Shown: positions 38,682 through 47,483, numbered from the stretch's first letter. The stretch: 57,491 nucleotides of DNA from Streptomyces sp. MUM 203J (GCF_022414595.1 NZ_JADWYO010000039.1:1-57491); one strand, 5' to 3'. Translations and numbers: made by a program. Notes: generated by a model from the sequence alone, not told the origin.

Positions 38682-40457
38682 ATGGAGCACAGGGGTTCGA
38701 CGCGCCGCACGTTCATGGCGGCGGGCGCCGCCGTCACCGCAGCAGGAACCGCGGGGCTCACCCCGGGCACCGCCCAGGCGGCGCAGGCGACCAGGGCCGA
38801 GACCCCTTCCGTGGCCGTCCTCGGCGGCGGCGTCGCCGGTCTGACGGCCGCGCACGAGCTGGCCGAACGGGGCTTCCGCGTCACCGTCTTCGAGCGCCGC
38901 GCCCTCGGCGGCAAGGCCCGCAGCATGGGCGTACCAGGCAGCGCGCGCGGCGGGCGCGGGCCGCTTCCCGCCGAACACGGCTTCCGGTTCATCCCGGGCA
39001 TCTACCACAACCTCCCGGACACGATGCGCCGCATCCCGTTCCCCGGGAACCCGAACGGCGTCTTCGACAACCTCGTGGCGCCCCGCGAGATGATGTTCGC
39101 CCGCAACGGGCGCGAGGACCTCCGTCTTCCGGTCCCGTGGCCCGGCCACCGGCCCGGGCAGCTCACGCTCGACGAGCTGCGCCGCGCGCTGACGGCCTTC
39201 GTCGAGACGGCCGTCCACCTCCCCCTCCACGAGGCGGCGTACTTCGTGGGCCGTGCGCTGGTCTTCCTGACGAGCTGCGCGGAGCGGCGCGACGACGAGT
39301 GGGAGCGCGTGCCCTGGTGGGAGTTCACTCGCGCGGCCCGGATGTCGGTGGACTACCAGCGGATCCTGGCGATCGGCGTCACCCGCAACATCGTCGCCAC
39401 CAAGGCGGAGGAGGCCAGCACCCGCACGGTGGGGACGCTCGGCGAGGCGTTCGTGTTCAACGCGCTCGGCCGGGGCGCGGACGGCCCGCCCGACCGGATC
39501 CTCGACGCACCCACGAACGAGGCGTGGATCGATCCGTGGGAAGCCCATCTGCGCTCGCTGGGCGTCGAGTTCAGGATCGGCTGGACGCTGCGTGAACTCG
39601 CCTACGGGGAAGGGCGGATCACCGCGGCCGTCGTCGACGACCCGCAGGGCGTACGGCACGGCGTCACGGCCGACCACTACGTCTGCGCGCTGCCGGTGGA
39701 GCACGCCCGGCGGACCTGGGGGCCCGCGCTGCGTGCGGCGGATCCTCAGCTGGCGCGGTGCGACCGGCTCCGCACGGACTGGATGACGGGCATCCAGTTC
39801 TATCTGACGGAGCGGCCCCCGCTGGTCCGGGGCCATGTCAACTGCCTGGACTCGCCGTGGGCCCTGACCGCGATCGCGCAGGCACACCACTGGTCCGGGC
39901 GGGACTTCCCCGCCGACTACGGCGACGGGGTGGCCGTGGACTGTCTGTCCGTGGACATCTCGGAGTGGGACCGGCCCGGGATCCTGTACGGGAAGACCGC
40001 GAAGCAGTGCACCCGGGAGCAGGTGGCGCGGGAGGTGTGGGCACAGCTGAAGGCCGCCCTCAACGACACCGGGCACCCGGCGCTCAAGGACGGCGCCCTG
40101 CACTCCTGGTTCCTGGACCCGGCCGTGGACGGCCTGGGCACCCCGCACCCGACGAACGAGGACGAGCTGCTGATCCACCCGGTGGGCACCCTGCACAACC
40201 GCCCCCGGGCGACGACCCGCGTCCCGAACCTCTTCCTGGCAGGGGACTACGTGGCGGTCGACATCGACCTGGCCACCATGGAGGGCGCCAACGCCTCCGC
40301 CCGCCAGGCGGTCAACGCCCTCCTGGACCGCATCGCCTCCGACGCCCCGCGCTGCGCCGTCCACTCCCTGTTCCGCCCGCCCGAACTGACGGCCGCCCGC
40401 CGCCACGACCTCCTCCGCTACCGCCTGGGACTGCCGAACGCACTCGACCTGGGGTGA
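38682..40457 (+). CDS. Tat-exported FAD-dependent oxidoreductase (phytoene desaturase / hydroxysqualene dehydroxylase-like)
   Basis: This 591-aa flavoprotein has a twin-arginine signal (STRRTFMAAGAA) followed by the FAD Rossmann motif VAVLGGGVAGLTAAHELAERG and an ERRALGGKARS loop. A C-terminal FAD-binding segment follows (LFLAGDYVAVDIDLATMEGANAS). It belongs to the amine oxidase/phytoene-desaturase group, and several close relatives are annotated hydroxysqualene dehydroxylase-like. The Tat signal implies folding with FAD before export. No isoprenoid gene is adjacent, so the substrate is unknown. GGGGTGGG precedes ATG. Confidence 0.85.
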   Translation: MEHRGSTRRTFMAAGAAVTAAGTAGLTPGTAQAAQATRAETPSVAVLGGGVAGLTAAHELAERGFRVTVFERRALGGKARSMGVPGSARGGRGPLPAEHGFRFIPGIYHNLPDTMRRIPFPGNPNGVFDNLVAPREMMFARNGREDLRLPVPWPGHRPGQLTLDELRRALTAFVETAVHLPLHEAAYFVGRALVFLTSCAERRDDEWERVPWWEFTRAARMSVDYQRILAIGVTRNIVATKAEEASTRTVGTLGEAFVFNALGRGADGPPDRILDAPTNEAWIDPWEAHLRSLGVEFRIGWTLRELAYGEGRITAAVVDDPQGVRHGVTADHYVCALPVEHARRTWGPALRAADPQLARCDRLRTDWMTGIQFYLTERPPLVRGHVNCLDSPWALTAIAQAHHWSGRDFPADYGDGVAVDCLSVDISEWDRPGILYGKTAKQCTREQVAREVWAQLKAALNDTGHPALKDGALHSWFLDPAVDGLGTPHPTNEDELLIHPVGTLHNRPRATTRVPNLFLAGDYVAVDIDLATMEGANASARQAVNALLDRIASDAPRCAVHSLFRPPELTAARRHDLLRYRLGLPNALDLG

Positions 40458-40569
40458 CCTCTGATCCACTGGACCACGGCGCCGCCGGGGACACCGGCAG
40501 CGGACCGGACGGACCGTGGCAGCCCCGCTCACCGCCGGGCGGCGCCGCCCGGGCGCCGGCGGGGCCCAG

Positions 40570-40575
40570 TAGCGT
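40570..40575 (+). promoter_or_regulatory. Predicted -10 of leaderless GH4 transcript
   Basis: TAGCGT ends six bases before ATG 40582, and no ribosome site is present. Confidence 0.45.
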
Positions 40576-40581
40576 ACGGGC

Positions 40582-41937
40582 ATGAGGCTGACGATTCTTG
40601 GCGGCGGCGGTTTCCGGGTGCCGCTGGTGTACCGGGCGCTGCTGGCCGACCGGGCCGAGGGGCGGGTCACCCGGGTGGTCCTGCACGACGTGGACGCCGA
40701 CCGGCTGGCGGCGATCGGGAAGGTGCTGGCCGCGCAGGCGGAGGGCGTGCCGGACGCACCCGCGGTGACGGCGACCACGGACCTCGACGAGGCGCTGCGC
40801 GGAGCCGACTTCGTCTTCTCGGCCATCCGGGTCGGCGGGCTCGCCGGCCGGGCGGCGGACGAGCGGGTGGCGCTGGCGGAGGGGGTGCTGGGCCAGGAGA
40901 CCGTCGGCGCGGGAGGCATCGCGTACGGGCTGCGGACCGTGCCGGTCGCGGTGGAGATCGCCCGGCGGGTGGCCGCGCTGGCGCCGGACGCCTGGGTCAT
41001 CAACTTCACCAATCCGGCGGGCCTGGTGACGGAGGCGATGTCGCGGGTGCTGGGCGACCGGGTGATCGGCATCTGCGACTCGCCGGTCGGGCTGGGGCGG
41101 CGGGTGGCCCGGGTGCTGGGCGTGGACCCGGCGGAAGCCTGGTTCGACTACGCGGGCCTGAACCATCTGGGCTGGCTGCGCGGGCTGAAGGCGGGCGGCC
41201 GCGACCTGCTGCCGGAGCTGCTGGCGGACCCGGAGCGGCTCGGATCGTTCGAGGAGGGCAGGCTGTTCGGGGCGGACTGGCTGCGGTCGCTGGGCGCCGT
41301 GCCCAACGAGTACCTGCACTACTACTACTTCGGCCGGGAGACCGTAGGGGCCTACCAGGACGCCCTGCGGACGGGCGGGACGCGCGGTGCGTATCTGCGG
41401 GAGCAGCAGGCCGGGTTCTACCGGGACGCGCTCGCTCCCGGCGTGCCCGCCCTGGACGCATGGCTCCGGACGCTGGCCGACCGGGAGGCCACCTACATGG
41501 CGGCCAACCGGGAGGCCGCCGGTGACGGCGCGGGCCGCGCGGAGGCGGACCTGGAGCCGGGCGGCTACGAGCAGGTGGCGCTGGCGCTCATGCGGGCCAT
41601 CGCCCGCGACGAGCGGGCCACCCTGATCCTGAACGTCCGCAACCGGTCCGCGCTGCGGGAACTGGACGCGGACGCGGTGGTGGAGGTGCCGTGCCTGGTC
41701 GACGCGAACGGCGCCCACCCGGTGACCGTGACCCCGCTCCCCTACCACGCGGTGGGCCTGGTGACGGCGGTCAAGGCGGTGGAGCGCGAGGTCCTGACGG
41801 CGGCGGAGAGCCGTTCACGCGATGCGGCGGTGAAGGCCTTCGCGCTGCACCCGCTGGTGGACTCGGTGGCGGTGGCCCGACGGCTCCTGGCCGCGTACAC
41901 CGCCGAACACCCGGAGCTGGCGCACCTGTCGGCCTGA
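40582..41937 (+). CDS. GH4 family glycosidase (6-phospho-beta-glucosidase-like)
   Basis: This 451-aa NAD+- and metal-dependent glycosidase uses a redox-elimination mechanism. The N-terminal dinucleotide fold is LTILGGGGFRVPLVYRAL. Metal ligands lie in IGICDSPVG (Cys) and GLNHLGWLRG (His), and VINFTNPAG is a family signature. It is closest to the 6-phospho-beta-glucosidase branch by pattern. No PTS gene is nearby, so whether the substrate is phosphorylated is open. It could link to beta-glucoside use but is far from the 10-20 kb locus. Confidence 0.9.
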   Translation: MRLTILGGGGFRVPLVYRALLADRAEGRVTRVVLHDVDADRLAAIGKVLAAQAEGVPDAPAVTATTDLDEALRGADFVFSAIRVGGLAGRAADERVALAEGVLGQETVGAGGIAYGLRTVPVAVEIARRVAALAPDAWVINFTNPAGLVTEAMSRVLGDRVIGICDSPVGLGRRVARVLGVDPAEAWFDYAGLNHLGWLRGLKAGGRDLLPELLADPERLGSFEEGRLFGADWLRSLGAVPNEYLHYYYFGRETVGAYQDALRTGGTRGAYLREQQAGFYRDALAPGVPALDAWLRTLADREATYMAANREAAGDGAGRAEADLEPGGYEQVALALMRAIARDERATLILNVRNRSALRELDADAVVEVPCLVDANGAHPVTVTPLPYHAVGLVTAVKAVEREVLTAAESRSRDAAVKAFALHPLVDSVAVARRLLAAYTAEHPELAHLSA

Positions 41938-41954
41938 CGGCCAATACCCGCTAC

Positions 41955-41983
41955 TTTACGGGGAGTTCGAGCACCCCTACGCT
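41955..41983 (+). promoter_or_regulatory. Predicted promoter of a leaderless M64 peptidase transcript
   Basis: TTTACG (41955-41960) and TACGCT (41978-41983) are 17 bp apart. The start point falls within two bases of ATG 41992, and no ribosome site exists in front of it. Confidence 0.5.
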
Positions 41984-41991
41984 CCGTCCCC

Positions 41992-43926
41992 ATGATTGCT
42001 GACGGAGCACGGCACCGTCCGTTTCGTTCGGTGAGGAGGGGCGCCGCGCTGCTCGCCGCGGCCTGCCTGCTGTGGGGCGGGATGCTGGGTGGCGGGGCGT
42101 CCGCCGCCCGGCAGAGCACGGCCGCCGCGGCGCCCCCCGACGCCGCGGCGGCCGTGGTGCCCCTGGAGATCACGGGGCCCGCGGCGAAACGGTTCAACAT
42201 GATCTTCCTCGGGGACGGGTACACCGCCGGGGAGCTGCCCCGGTTCCGGACGGATGTCGACAGACACCTCAAGGTGCTGTGGAGCATCGAGCCCTTCCGC
42301 TCGTACCGCTCGTACATCAACGTGTGGGCGGTGGAGACACCGTCCCGCGAGTCGGGTGTCGACTGCGACCCGTCGCTGGACGCGCCGCGCCGGGACACGC
42401 CGCTGGACATGGGGTTCTGGGGCGGCTGCGACGCGCGGAGCGTGCAGCGGCTGCTGAGCGTGGACAGCGGGGCCGCGGGGCGGTACGCGGACCTGGTGGC
42501 GGGGACCTCCGCCGGGAACCGGCAGATCGTGGCCCTCGCCAACAGCGGTACGTACGGGGGTGCGGGCGGCGCCTACGCGACGGCCTCCGGCGGGAACGCG
42601 CTGTCGGCGCTCATCACCCCCCACGAGATCGGCCACTCGCTCGGCGGGCTCCAGGACGAGTACGACTACTACGGGCGCGGCGTGCCCGGCGGGGCGTACA
42701 CGGGCGCCGAGCCCTCGTCGGCACACCACACCACGCTCACCGAGGAACAGATGCGGCAACAGCGCGCCAAGTGGTGGCGCTGGCTGGGCGAGAAGAGCGT
42801 GTCGGGCGGGGCGATCGGCCGCCACGAGGGCGGGCTGTACTCCACGAAGGGCGTCTGGCGGCCCAGCGCACACTCGATCATGAAGACGCTCGGCTACGCG
42901 TTCGACCAGGTGGGGCGGGAGGTGATGGTCGGCGCGATCTCGGGAAAGGTGGATCTGGTGCAGGGGCACACCCCGAACGCGGCACCGATCGGCACGGACC
43001 GCACGGTGTGGGTCGACACACTGCACCCGCAGGGCGGTGAACTGGACGTGGTGTGGCGGCTGGACGGCCGCCCCCTGCCGGTGGAGGGAGCGCGGACGCT
43101 CGACCTGCGGGGGCTCAGCATCCCGGCAGGGCGGCACACACTGACGACGACGGTGACGGACCCGACGCCGTTCGTCCGGGACCCGGCGCTGCGCGGGACG
43201 GAGGCGCTGACCCGTACGGTGTCGTGGACGGTCCACACGCGGGCGGTGACCCGGCCCGAACCGCCTGTGACGGCCTCGTTCACCGGGCACACGCCGACCG
43301 GGGAGCCGGTGGGCGCGTGGTCGACGGTGTACGCGGACACGACGCACCCCTACGACCGGGCGCTCACCGTCCGCTGGGCGCTGGACGGGCGGCCGGTCGC
43401 GAACCCGGGCAACGACCGGGACCTGGACCTGTCGGCGCTGGGGCTCTCCCCCGGCACGCACGCCCTGACCGCCCGCATCGGGGACGGGGCCGGACCCATG
43501 CTGCGGTGGACCGTCGACGCGACGCCGGCCTCCGCCTCGTACGAGCTGTCGGAGCCGCTGCGGACCGTGCGTGAGCCTGGCCGGCCCGTGGAGTACGTGT
43601 ACGACGGGCCGTTCACGATGCGGCTGAGCGCCCGGGACGACCAGGACGGCCATGTCGTCACCGAGTTCCGGGTGAACGGCGACGGCTGGTACAGCTACTA
43701 CGGCTGGCCCACGGACGCCGGGGCGCCGTTCCTGTTCACCCCGTCAGGGACGGAGATCGACGGGCTGGTGTACGGGAAGCTGGGCACGGCGCGTGTGGTG
43801 CCCTGGGACGACGCGACACCGGAGTACGGCACGCATACCGTGGAGTACCGCACGGTCGACCCGGCCGGGAACACCGGTACGGCGGGAAGGTTCCTCGTCA
43901 CACTGGTGCCCCCGGCGCAGTCCTGA
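41992..43926 (+). CDS. Secreted M64-family zinc metallopeptidase
   Basis: This 644-aa exported peptidase is of the IgA-peptidase M64 family. The signal peptide is RRGAALLAAACLLWGGM up to GGGASAA. The domain starts KRFNMIFLGDGYTAGELPRF. The zinc site is HEIGHSLGGLQDEYD (His211, Glu212, His215, with Asp222/Glu223 nearby). The C-terminal half contains two or three beta-sandwich-like repeats (RTVWVDTLHPQGGELDVVWRLDG compared with STVYADTTHPYDRALTVRWALDG), probably substrate-binding. It is convergent with the methyltransferase gene, six bases apart. Substrate unknown. Confidence 0.9.
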   Translation: MIADGARHRPFRSVRRGAALLAAACLLWGGMLGGGASAARQSTAAAAPPDAAAAVVPLEITGPAAKRFNMIFLGDGYTAGELPRFRTDVDRHLKVLWSIEPFRSYRSYINVWAVETPSRESGVDCDPSLDAPRRDTPLDMGFWGGCDARSVQRLLSVDSGAAGRYADLVAGTSAGNRQIVALANSGTYGGAGGAYATASGGNALSALITPHEIGHSLGGLQDEYDYYGRGVPGGAYTGAEPSSAHHTTLTEEQMRQQRAKWWRWLGEKSVSGGAIGRHEGGLYSTKGVWRPSAHSIMKTLGYAFDQVGREVMVGAISGKVDLVQGHTPNAAPIGTDRTVWVDTLHPQGGELDVVWRLDGRPLPVEGARTLDLRGLSIPAGRHTLTTTVTDPTPFVRDPALRGTEALTRTVSWTVHTRAVTRPEPPVTASFTGHTPTGEPVGAWSTVYADTTHPYDRALTVRWALDGRPVANPGNDRDLDLSALGLSPGTHALTARIGDGAGPMLRWTVDATPASASYELSEPLRTVREPGRPVEYVYDGPFTMRLSARDDQDGHVVTEFRVNGDGWYSYYGWPTDAGAPFLFTPSGTEIDGLVYGKLGTARVVPWDDATPEYGTHTVEYRTVDPAGNTGTAGRFLVTLVPPAQS

Positions 43927-43933
43927 GGGTGTG

Positions 43934-44755
43934 TCACCTCTTGCGCGCGACAGCCGCGTAGCCCGGGATGGGGCCGTCTCCGGCGACGGGGACGGCCTCG
44001 CCCAGCTCCGGATGCCATTCGGCGGTCAGCGACACCCCCGGCTCGACGAGGTCCAGCGCGTCGAAGAAGCGGGCGAACTCGTCGCGGCTGCGCGGCCGGA
44101 GCGTCAGCCCGCGCCCCTGGTACACGGCCCGTGCCTTGGCCGCGCCCTCCGGGTCGAAGTCGCCGGTCACATGGGACAGCACCAGGTAGCTGCCCGGCGC
44201 CAGCCGCTCCACCAGCCGCCCCACCAGCTCGTAGGCGCCGTCCTCGTCGTCCACGAAGTGCAGCAGTGCCAGCAGCGACAGCGCCATCGGCTGCTTGAAG
44301 TCCAGGACGTCGCCCGCGCGTTCCAGGATGGCGTCGGGTTCGCGGGCGTCGGCCTGGATGTACGAGGTGACGCCCTCGGGCGTGGAGCGCAGCAGCGCCT
44401 CGGCGTGGGCCAGCACGATCGGGTCGTTGTCGCAGTAGACGATCCGCGACGTCGGCTCGGTCCGCTGGGCGATCTGGTGCAGGTTGGGCTCGGTGGGGAT
44501 GCCGGTGCCGATGTCGAGGTACTGGCGGATGCCGCCCTCGGTGCCGAGCCAGCGGATCGCCCGGTGCATGAAGGCCCGGTTGACCCGGGCCATGTCGCGA
44601 CCGCGCGCGTCGATGGTGAGGAGCTGACGCGCCATCTCCTCGTCGACCGGGTAGTTGTCCTTGCCGCCGAGGAACCAGTCGTACATCCGGGCAGGGTGCG
44701 GCTTGCTCGTGTCGATGAGAGGGGCGGGCCGTACGGCGTCGTCGGTACCGGTCAT
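43934..44755 (-). CDS. SAM-dependent methyltransferase, DUF574 family
   Basis: This 273-aa protein of the actinomycete DUF574 (PF04672) group begins with the characteristic KPHPARMYDWFLGGKDNYPVD. It has the SAM motif YLDIGTGIPTEPNLHQIAQ and the acidic VYCDNDPIVL. The target is unknown. ATG 44755 has GGGAG six bases upstream. These genes recur next to XRE/DUF397 pairs in Streptomyces, as here; it may be part of that regulatory module. Confidence 0.9.
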   Translation of the reverse strand: MTGTDDAVRPAPLIDTSKPHPARMYDWFLGGKDNYPVDEEMARQLLTIDARGRDMARVNRAFMHRAIRWLGTEGGIRQYLDIGTGIPTEPNLHQIAQRTEPTSRIVYCDNDPIVLAHAEALLRSTPEGVTSYIQADAREPDAILERAGDVLDFKQPMALSLLALLHFVDDEDGAYELVGRLVERLAPGSYLVLSHVTGDFDPEGAAKARAVYQGRGLTLRPRSRDEFARFFDALDLVEPGVSLTAEWHPELGEAVPVAGDGPIPGYAAVARKR

Positions 44756-44880
44756 CTGACGCTCCCGTGGTGTGGGGTCGGGGTCACAGCCGTGGTCATG
44801 GTCGTGGATCACGGTTGCACGTCACGCTGTGGGCTTACGTGTTCGGTTGACGCACCATCATGCACTCCGGTGCGGCCGGC

Positions 44881-45126
44881 TCACCTGGCCGGGGTGAGCA
44901 GGAAGTCGGCCTGTCCGGACTTGGCGCCCTCGATGAAGGCGGCGATCTCGTCGGGGGTGTAGATCAGGGCGGGGCCGTCCGGGTCGGCGGACTGCCGCAC
45001 GGCGACCCTGCCGTCGGCCAGTTTCATGGCCTCGAAGCAGTTGCCGCCGTTGCCGCCGCTCCACGGCTTGTGCCACCCCTCGGCGCCGAGGTCGGCGGCC
45101 GGCATGCCGTTGTAGATGCGGTCCAT
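44881..45126 (-). CDS. DUF397 small protein
   Basis: This 81-aa protein has the DUF397 core WSGGNGGNCFEAMKLADGRVAVRQSADPDGPALIYTPDE, truncated family-wise only at the N-terminus. DUF397 proteins partner with WhiJ-like XRE regulators and are thought to antagonise them. Its ATG directly abuts the stop codon of the upstream XRE gene (zero-base spacing), so the two are coupled. Confidence 0.92.
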   Translation of the reverse strand: MDRIYNGMPAADLGAEGWHKPWSGGNGGNCFEAMKLADGRVAVRQSADPDGPALIYTPDEIAAFIEGAKSGQADFLLTPAR

Positions 45127-45993
45127 TCACAGCTCCTTGCGGAGAGCCCGGAGGATCTCCTTCGTACGTTGCGCTGTGGCGGCCTGGGCCGCCATGCGGT
45201 CCATGACCTCGAGGTGGGAGGCCACCTCGGGCCGCGCGTCCAGGTAGACGGCGCCGGTCAGGTACTCGCTGTAGACCATGTCCGGAAGCTCCGGCACGGC
45301 GAACCGGAAGAGCACGAACGGGCCGTACGTGCCGGGGTGGTGGCCGGTCGCGAACTCCGCGATCTGGAGGGTGACGTGCGGCAGCTCGGCGGCCTCCAGC
45401 AGCCGGTCGGTCTGGGCCCGCATGACGGCGGGGCCGGTGCCCGGCGGGCGACGGCGCAGCACCGTCTCGTCCATGATCACCCAGAACCGCGGGGGGTCCT
45501 CGCGGGTGAGCAGGGCCTGCCGTTCCATGCGCAGGGCCACATGGCGTTCGGTCTCGTCCGGGCCGACCTGGCCGACCGCCCCGGCCCGGAGCACGGCTCT
45601 GGCGTAGTCCGCGGTCTGGAGGAGTCCCGGGACGAAGTGCGGCTCGTAGGCCCGGATCAGGCTCGCGGCGCCCTCCAGGCTCACATACATGCTGAACCAG
45701 CTGGGCAGGACGTCGTGGAACCGCTGCCACCAGCCGGGCTTGTTGGCGTCCTCGGCGAGCCGGACGAAGCCGTCCGCCTCGTCGGGGGCGACGCCGTACG
45801 CCTGGAGGAGCAGCTGGACGTACGGGATCTTCAGCGCGACCTCGGCGGTCTCCATCCGGCGGATGGTGGCGGGGGCGACGCGGAGGATCTTGGCGGCCTC
45901 CTCACGCTTGAGTCCCGCGCCCTCGCGCAGATCCTGGAGGCGTCGGCCGAGGACGACCTGTCCGACCGTGGGGGCGGACCGCGGCTCGCTCAC
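45127..45993 (-). CDS. WhiJ-like XRE transcriptional regulator (DUF5753 / Scr1-type)
   Basis: This 288-aa DNA-binding protein has an N-terminal XRE helix-turn-helix (LGRRLQDLREGAGLKREEAAKILRVAPATIRRMETAEV). A long DUF5753 effector domain follows (YEPHFVPGLLQTADYARAVL, RQALLTREDPPRFWVIMDETVL, VYLDARPEVASHLEVMDRM). Such proteins in Streptomyces regulate development and antibiotic production together with DUF397 partners. GTG 45993 has GGGAGG six bases upstream. Divergent from the anti-sigma-type gene across three palindromes. Confidence 0.92.
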   Translation of the reverse strand: MSEPRSAPTVGQVVLGRRLQDLREGAGLKREEAAKILRVAPATIRRMETAEVALKIPYVQLLLQAYGVAPDEADGFVRLAEDANKPGWWQRFHDVLPSWFSMYVSLEGAASLIRAYEPHFVPGLLQTADYARAVLRAGAVGQVGPDETERHVALRMERQALLTREDPPRFWVIMDETVLRRRPPGTGPAVMRAQTDRLLEAAELPHVTLQIAEFATGHHPGTYGPFVLFRFAVPELPDMVYSEYLTGAVYLDARPEVASHLEVMDRMAAQAATAQRTKEILRALRKEL

Positions 45994-46056
45994 TTCTGAC
46001 CTCCCACGTGCGGATGCGTGCGTCGAGTGTGCCATGTGATCGCCAGAGAGAACACA

Positions 46057-46092
46057 GCACTCTGCAATTTTCAGAGTGCCACTTGCCAAGTG
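46057..46092. promoter_or_regulatory. Two adjacent palindromes in the XRE promoter region
   Basis: GCACTCTG (46057-46064) and CAGAGTGC (46072-46079) are perfect 8-bp arms around CAATTTT. CACTT-GCC-AAGTG follows at 46080-46092. They lie 64-99 bp upstream of the XRE gene and are probable autoregulatory operators. Confidence 0.6.
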
Positions 46093-46128
46093 TCCGTGAC
46101 GGGAGGAAAGTATTCCGCTGAACCAGTT

Positions 46129-46144
46129 CGTGAACCTGTTCACG
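46129..46144. promoter_or_regulatory. Perfect 16-bp palindrome upstream of the anti-sigma-type gene
   Basis: CGTGAAC-CT-GTTCACG lies 71 bp before GTG 46215. A half copy (CAGTTCGTGAAC overlap) precedes it. Its sequence differs from the two palindromes on the XRE side, so a different binding protein is possible. Confidence 0.55.
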
Positions 46145-46214
46145 CGGCTGCCGCTCGCTGCGCTCCGGGACGACGTGGCGGGCTGTGGCCGCGCCCCCAT
46201 GTGAGGAATCGGTC

Positions 46215-46766
46215 GTGGCACCTGGTAACGCGCTCACCCCCCAGCTCATGGCGCCACGGCCGGACAGCGCGATCCCGCAGCCGCGGACCCGGCTGCGCGC
46301 CGCTCCCGCCGTGGCCGCCGGTCCGGTGACCGGCCGTGCGGGCGAGCCGGGACAGGACGCCGACCTGCGGCGATTCGCCTTCGAACTGCCCGCCCGCGCC
46401 GAGTCGGTGGCCCGCGCCCGGGAGCTGATCGGTGACCGGATGCGGCGGTGGGAGGTCGGGGAGCGGCTGCGGGACTCGGCCGAACTCGTCGTCTCCGAGC
46501 TGTTCACCAACGCGGTCCTGCACACAGCGAGCAGCCGGGTCGTGTGCGAACTCCGGGACCGCGGCGACCGTTTGCGGCTCGCGGTGCACGACGAGGGCCT
46601 CCCGGTGGACACCCCGCGCCCACGCCCGGTGGCGGCCGAGGAGTGCGGCCGGGGCCTGCTGATCGTCGACGCGGTGTGCAGCGCGTGGGGGGCGCACGAC
46701 GCGCGGTACGACGCGGGCCGCGTCGTATGGGCGGAACTGACACACGACGGGACGGAGCCGTGCTGA
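46215..46766 (+). CDS. Anti-sigma-type ATP-binding protein (HATPase_c) of the WhiJ-like module
   Basis: This 183-aa GHKL-fold protein has a roughly 45-aa Pro/Arg/Ala-rich lead. Then come the ATPase motifs LVVSELFTNAVLHT, LAVHDEGLPVD and ECGRGLLIVDAV. GTG 46215 has TGAGGA eight bases upstream. In Streptomyces such proteins recur beside XRE and DUF397 genes (whiJ- and abaA-type loci), so a role in the same regulatory circuit is likely. It could phosphorylate or sequester a protein partner. Confidence 0.85.
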   Translation: MAPGNALTPQLMAPRPDSAIPQPRTRLRAAPAVAAGPVTGRAGEPGQDADLRRFAFELPARAESVARARELIGDRMRRWEVGERLRDSAELVVSELFTNAVLHTASSRVVCELRDRGDRLRLAVHDEGLPVDTPRPRPVAAEECGRGLLIVDAVCSAWGAHDARYDAGRVVWAELTHDGTEPC

Positions 46767-47037
46767 GGCCCGGCCCGTGCTGAGGTCCGTGATCAGCCTG
46801 CTGGCGCGAGGACGGGACCGCGGGGAGCGGACGGGGCTCGCGGGGACACCCGGGACCGGCGGGGGCGGGACGGCACCGGAAGCCGGCCCTGCACGGCCCG
46901 GAAGGGCGGGAGCCACCGGGACGCGAGGGCACACCGGGGTGGCGGAACCCGCCGGGACCGCGAGGCGGGCCGGGAGGGTGAGGACGGGGACGCCGTCGGG
47001 AGGTGGGGTGGAGAAGACCGGTTCGGTCGGGGGATCC

Positions 47038-47445
47038 ATGAGGGGAATCGCCGTGATCCGGGGGGCCGGCGGGACCTCGGGCACTGGGGAGGTCCAGTTG
47101 GCGCCGCCGGGAGACCTGGCCGCCACGCTGGGGTGCGACGCAGTCGGGGTGCCCGCGCGGCACGGGGCACGGCTGTTCGCCAGGCTGCCGGGCAACGGCT
47201 GCGTGTTCGCGGACCCCGACTGGTGGTGGTGGCTCGTACCCGCCGGGTCCGACGCCGACCTGCGCTGGCCACTGCCCTCCTGCTACGCGCCGGACGCGTT
47301 CGTCCCGGACCGGCGGCCCCGGCTCATCCGGCGAGCCGACTGCACGTCCCCGTACACTCCGCCCATCCCGCTCTACCTGATGGTCTGCCAGCTCACGGGG
47401 ACCGCCCCGGCGTGGACGGTGCCGGGGGTCGGGTCGCGCTCCTGA
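47038..47445 (+). CDS. Hypothetical protein of the WhiJ-like module, about 135 aa
   Basis: No assigned function. The conserved part is GDLAATLGCDAVGVPARHGARL, then CVFADPDWWWWLVPAGSDADLRWPLPSCYAP and RRPRLIRRADC. The four successive Trp residues in DWWWWLVP are striking. Similar proteins follow HATPase genes in other Streptomyces loci (recall). The start is uncertain: ATG 47038 has a GGGGGA site, GTG 47008 has GGGAGG, and the frame opens at 46777. The 271 bases before 47038 hold no other gene; the phrase CCCGTGCTGAGG is nearly repeated near 46758-46783. Confidence 0.7.
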   Translation: MRGIAVIRGAGGTSGTGEVQLAPPGDLAATLGCDAVGVPARHGARLFARLPGNGCVFADPDWWWWLVPAGSDADLRWPLPSCYAPDAFVPDRRPRLIRRADCTSPYTPPIPLYLMVCQLTGTAPAWTVPGVGSRS

Positions 47446-47483
47446 GGCCGAGGCCGAGCCGCCGTCCGGGCCTCCGACCGCGC

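Noticed and set aside
46777..47037. N-terminal extension of the Trp-rich hypothetical protein from 46777
   Set aside because: The extra 87 residues are low-complexity Gly/Arg/Thr and no ribosome site is clear; later starts have better sites.
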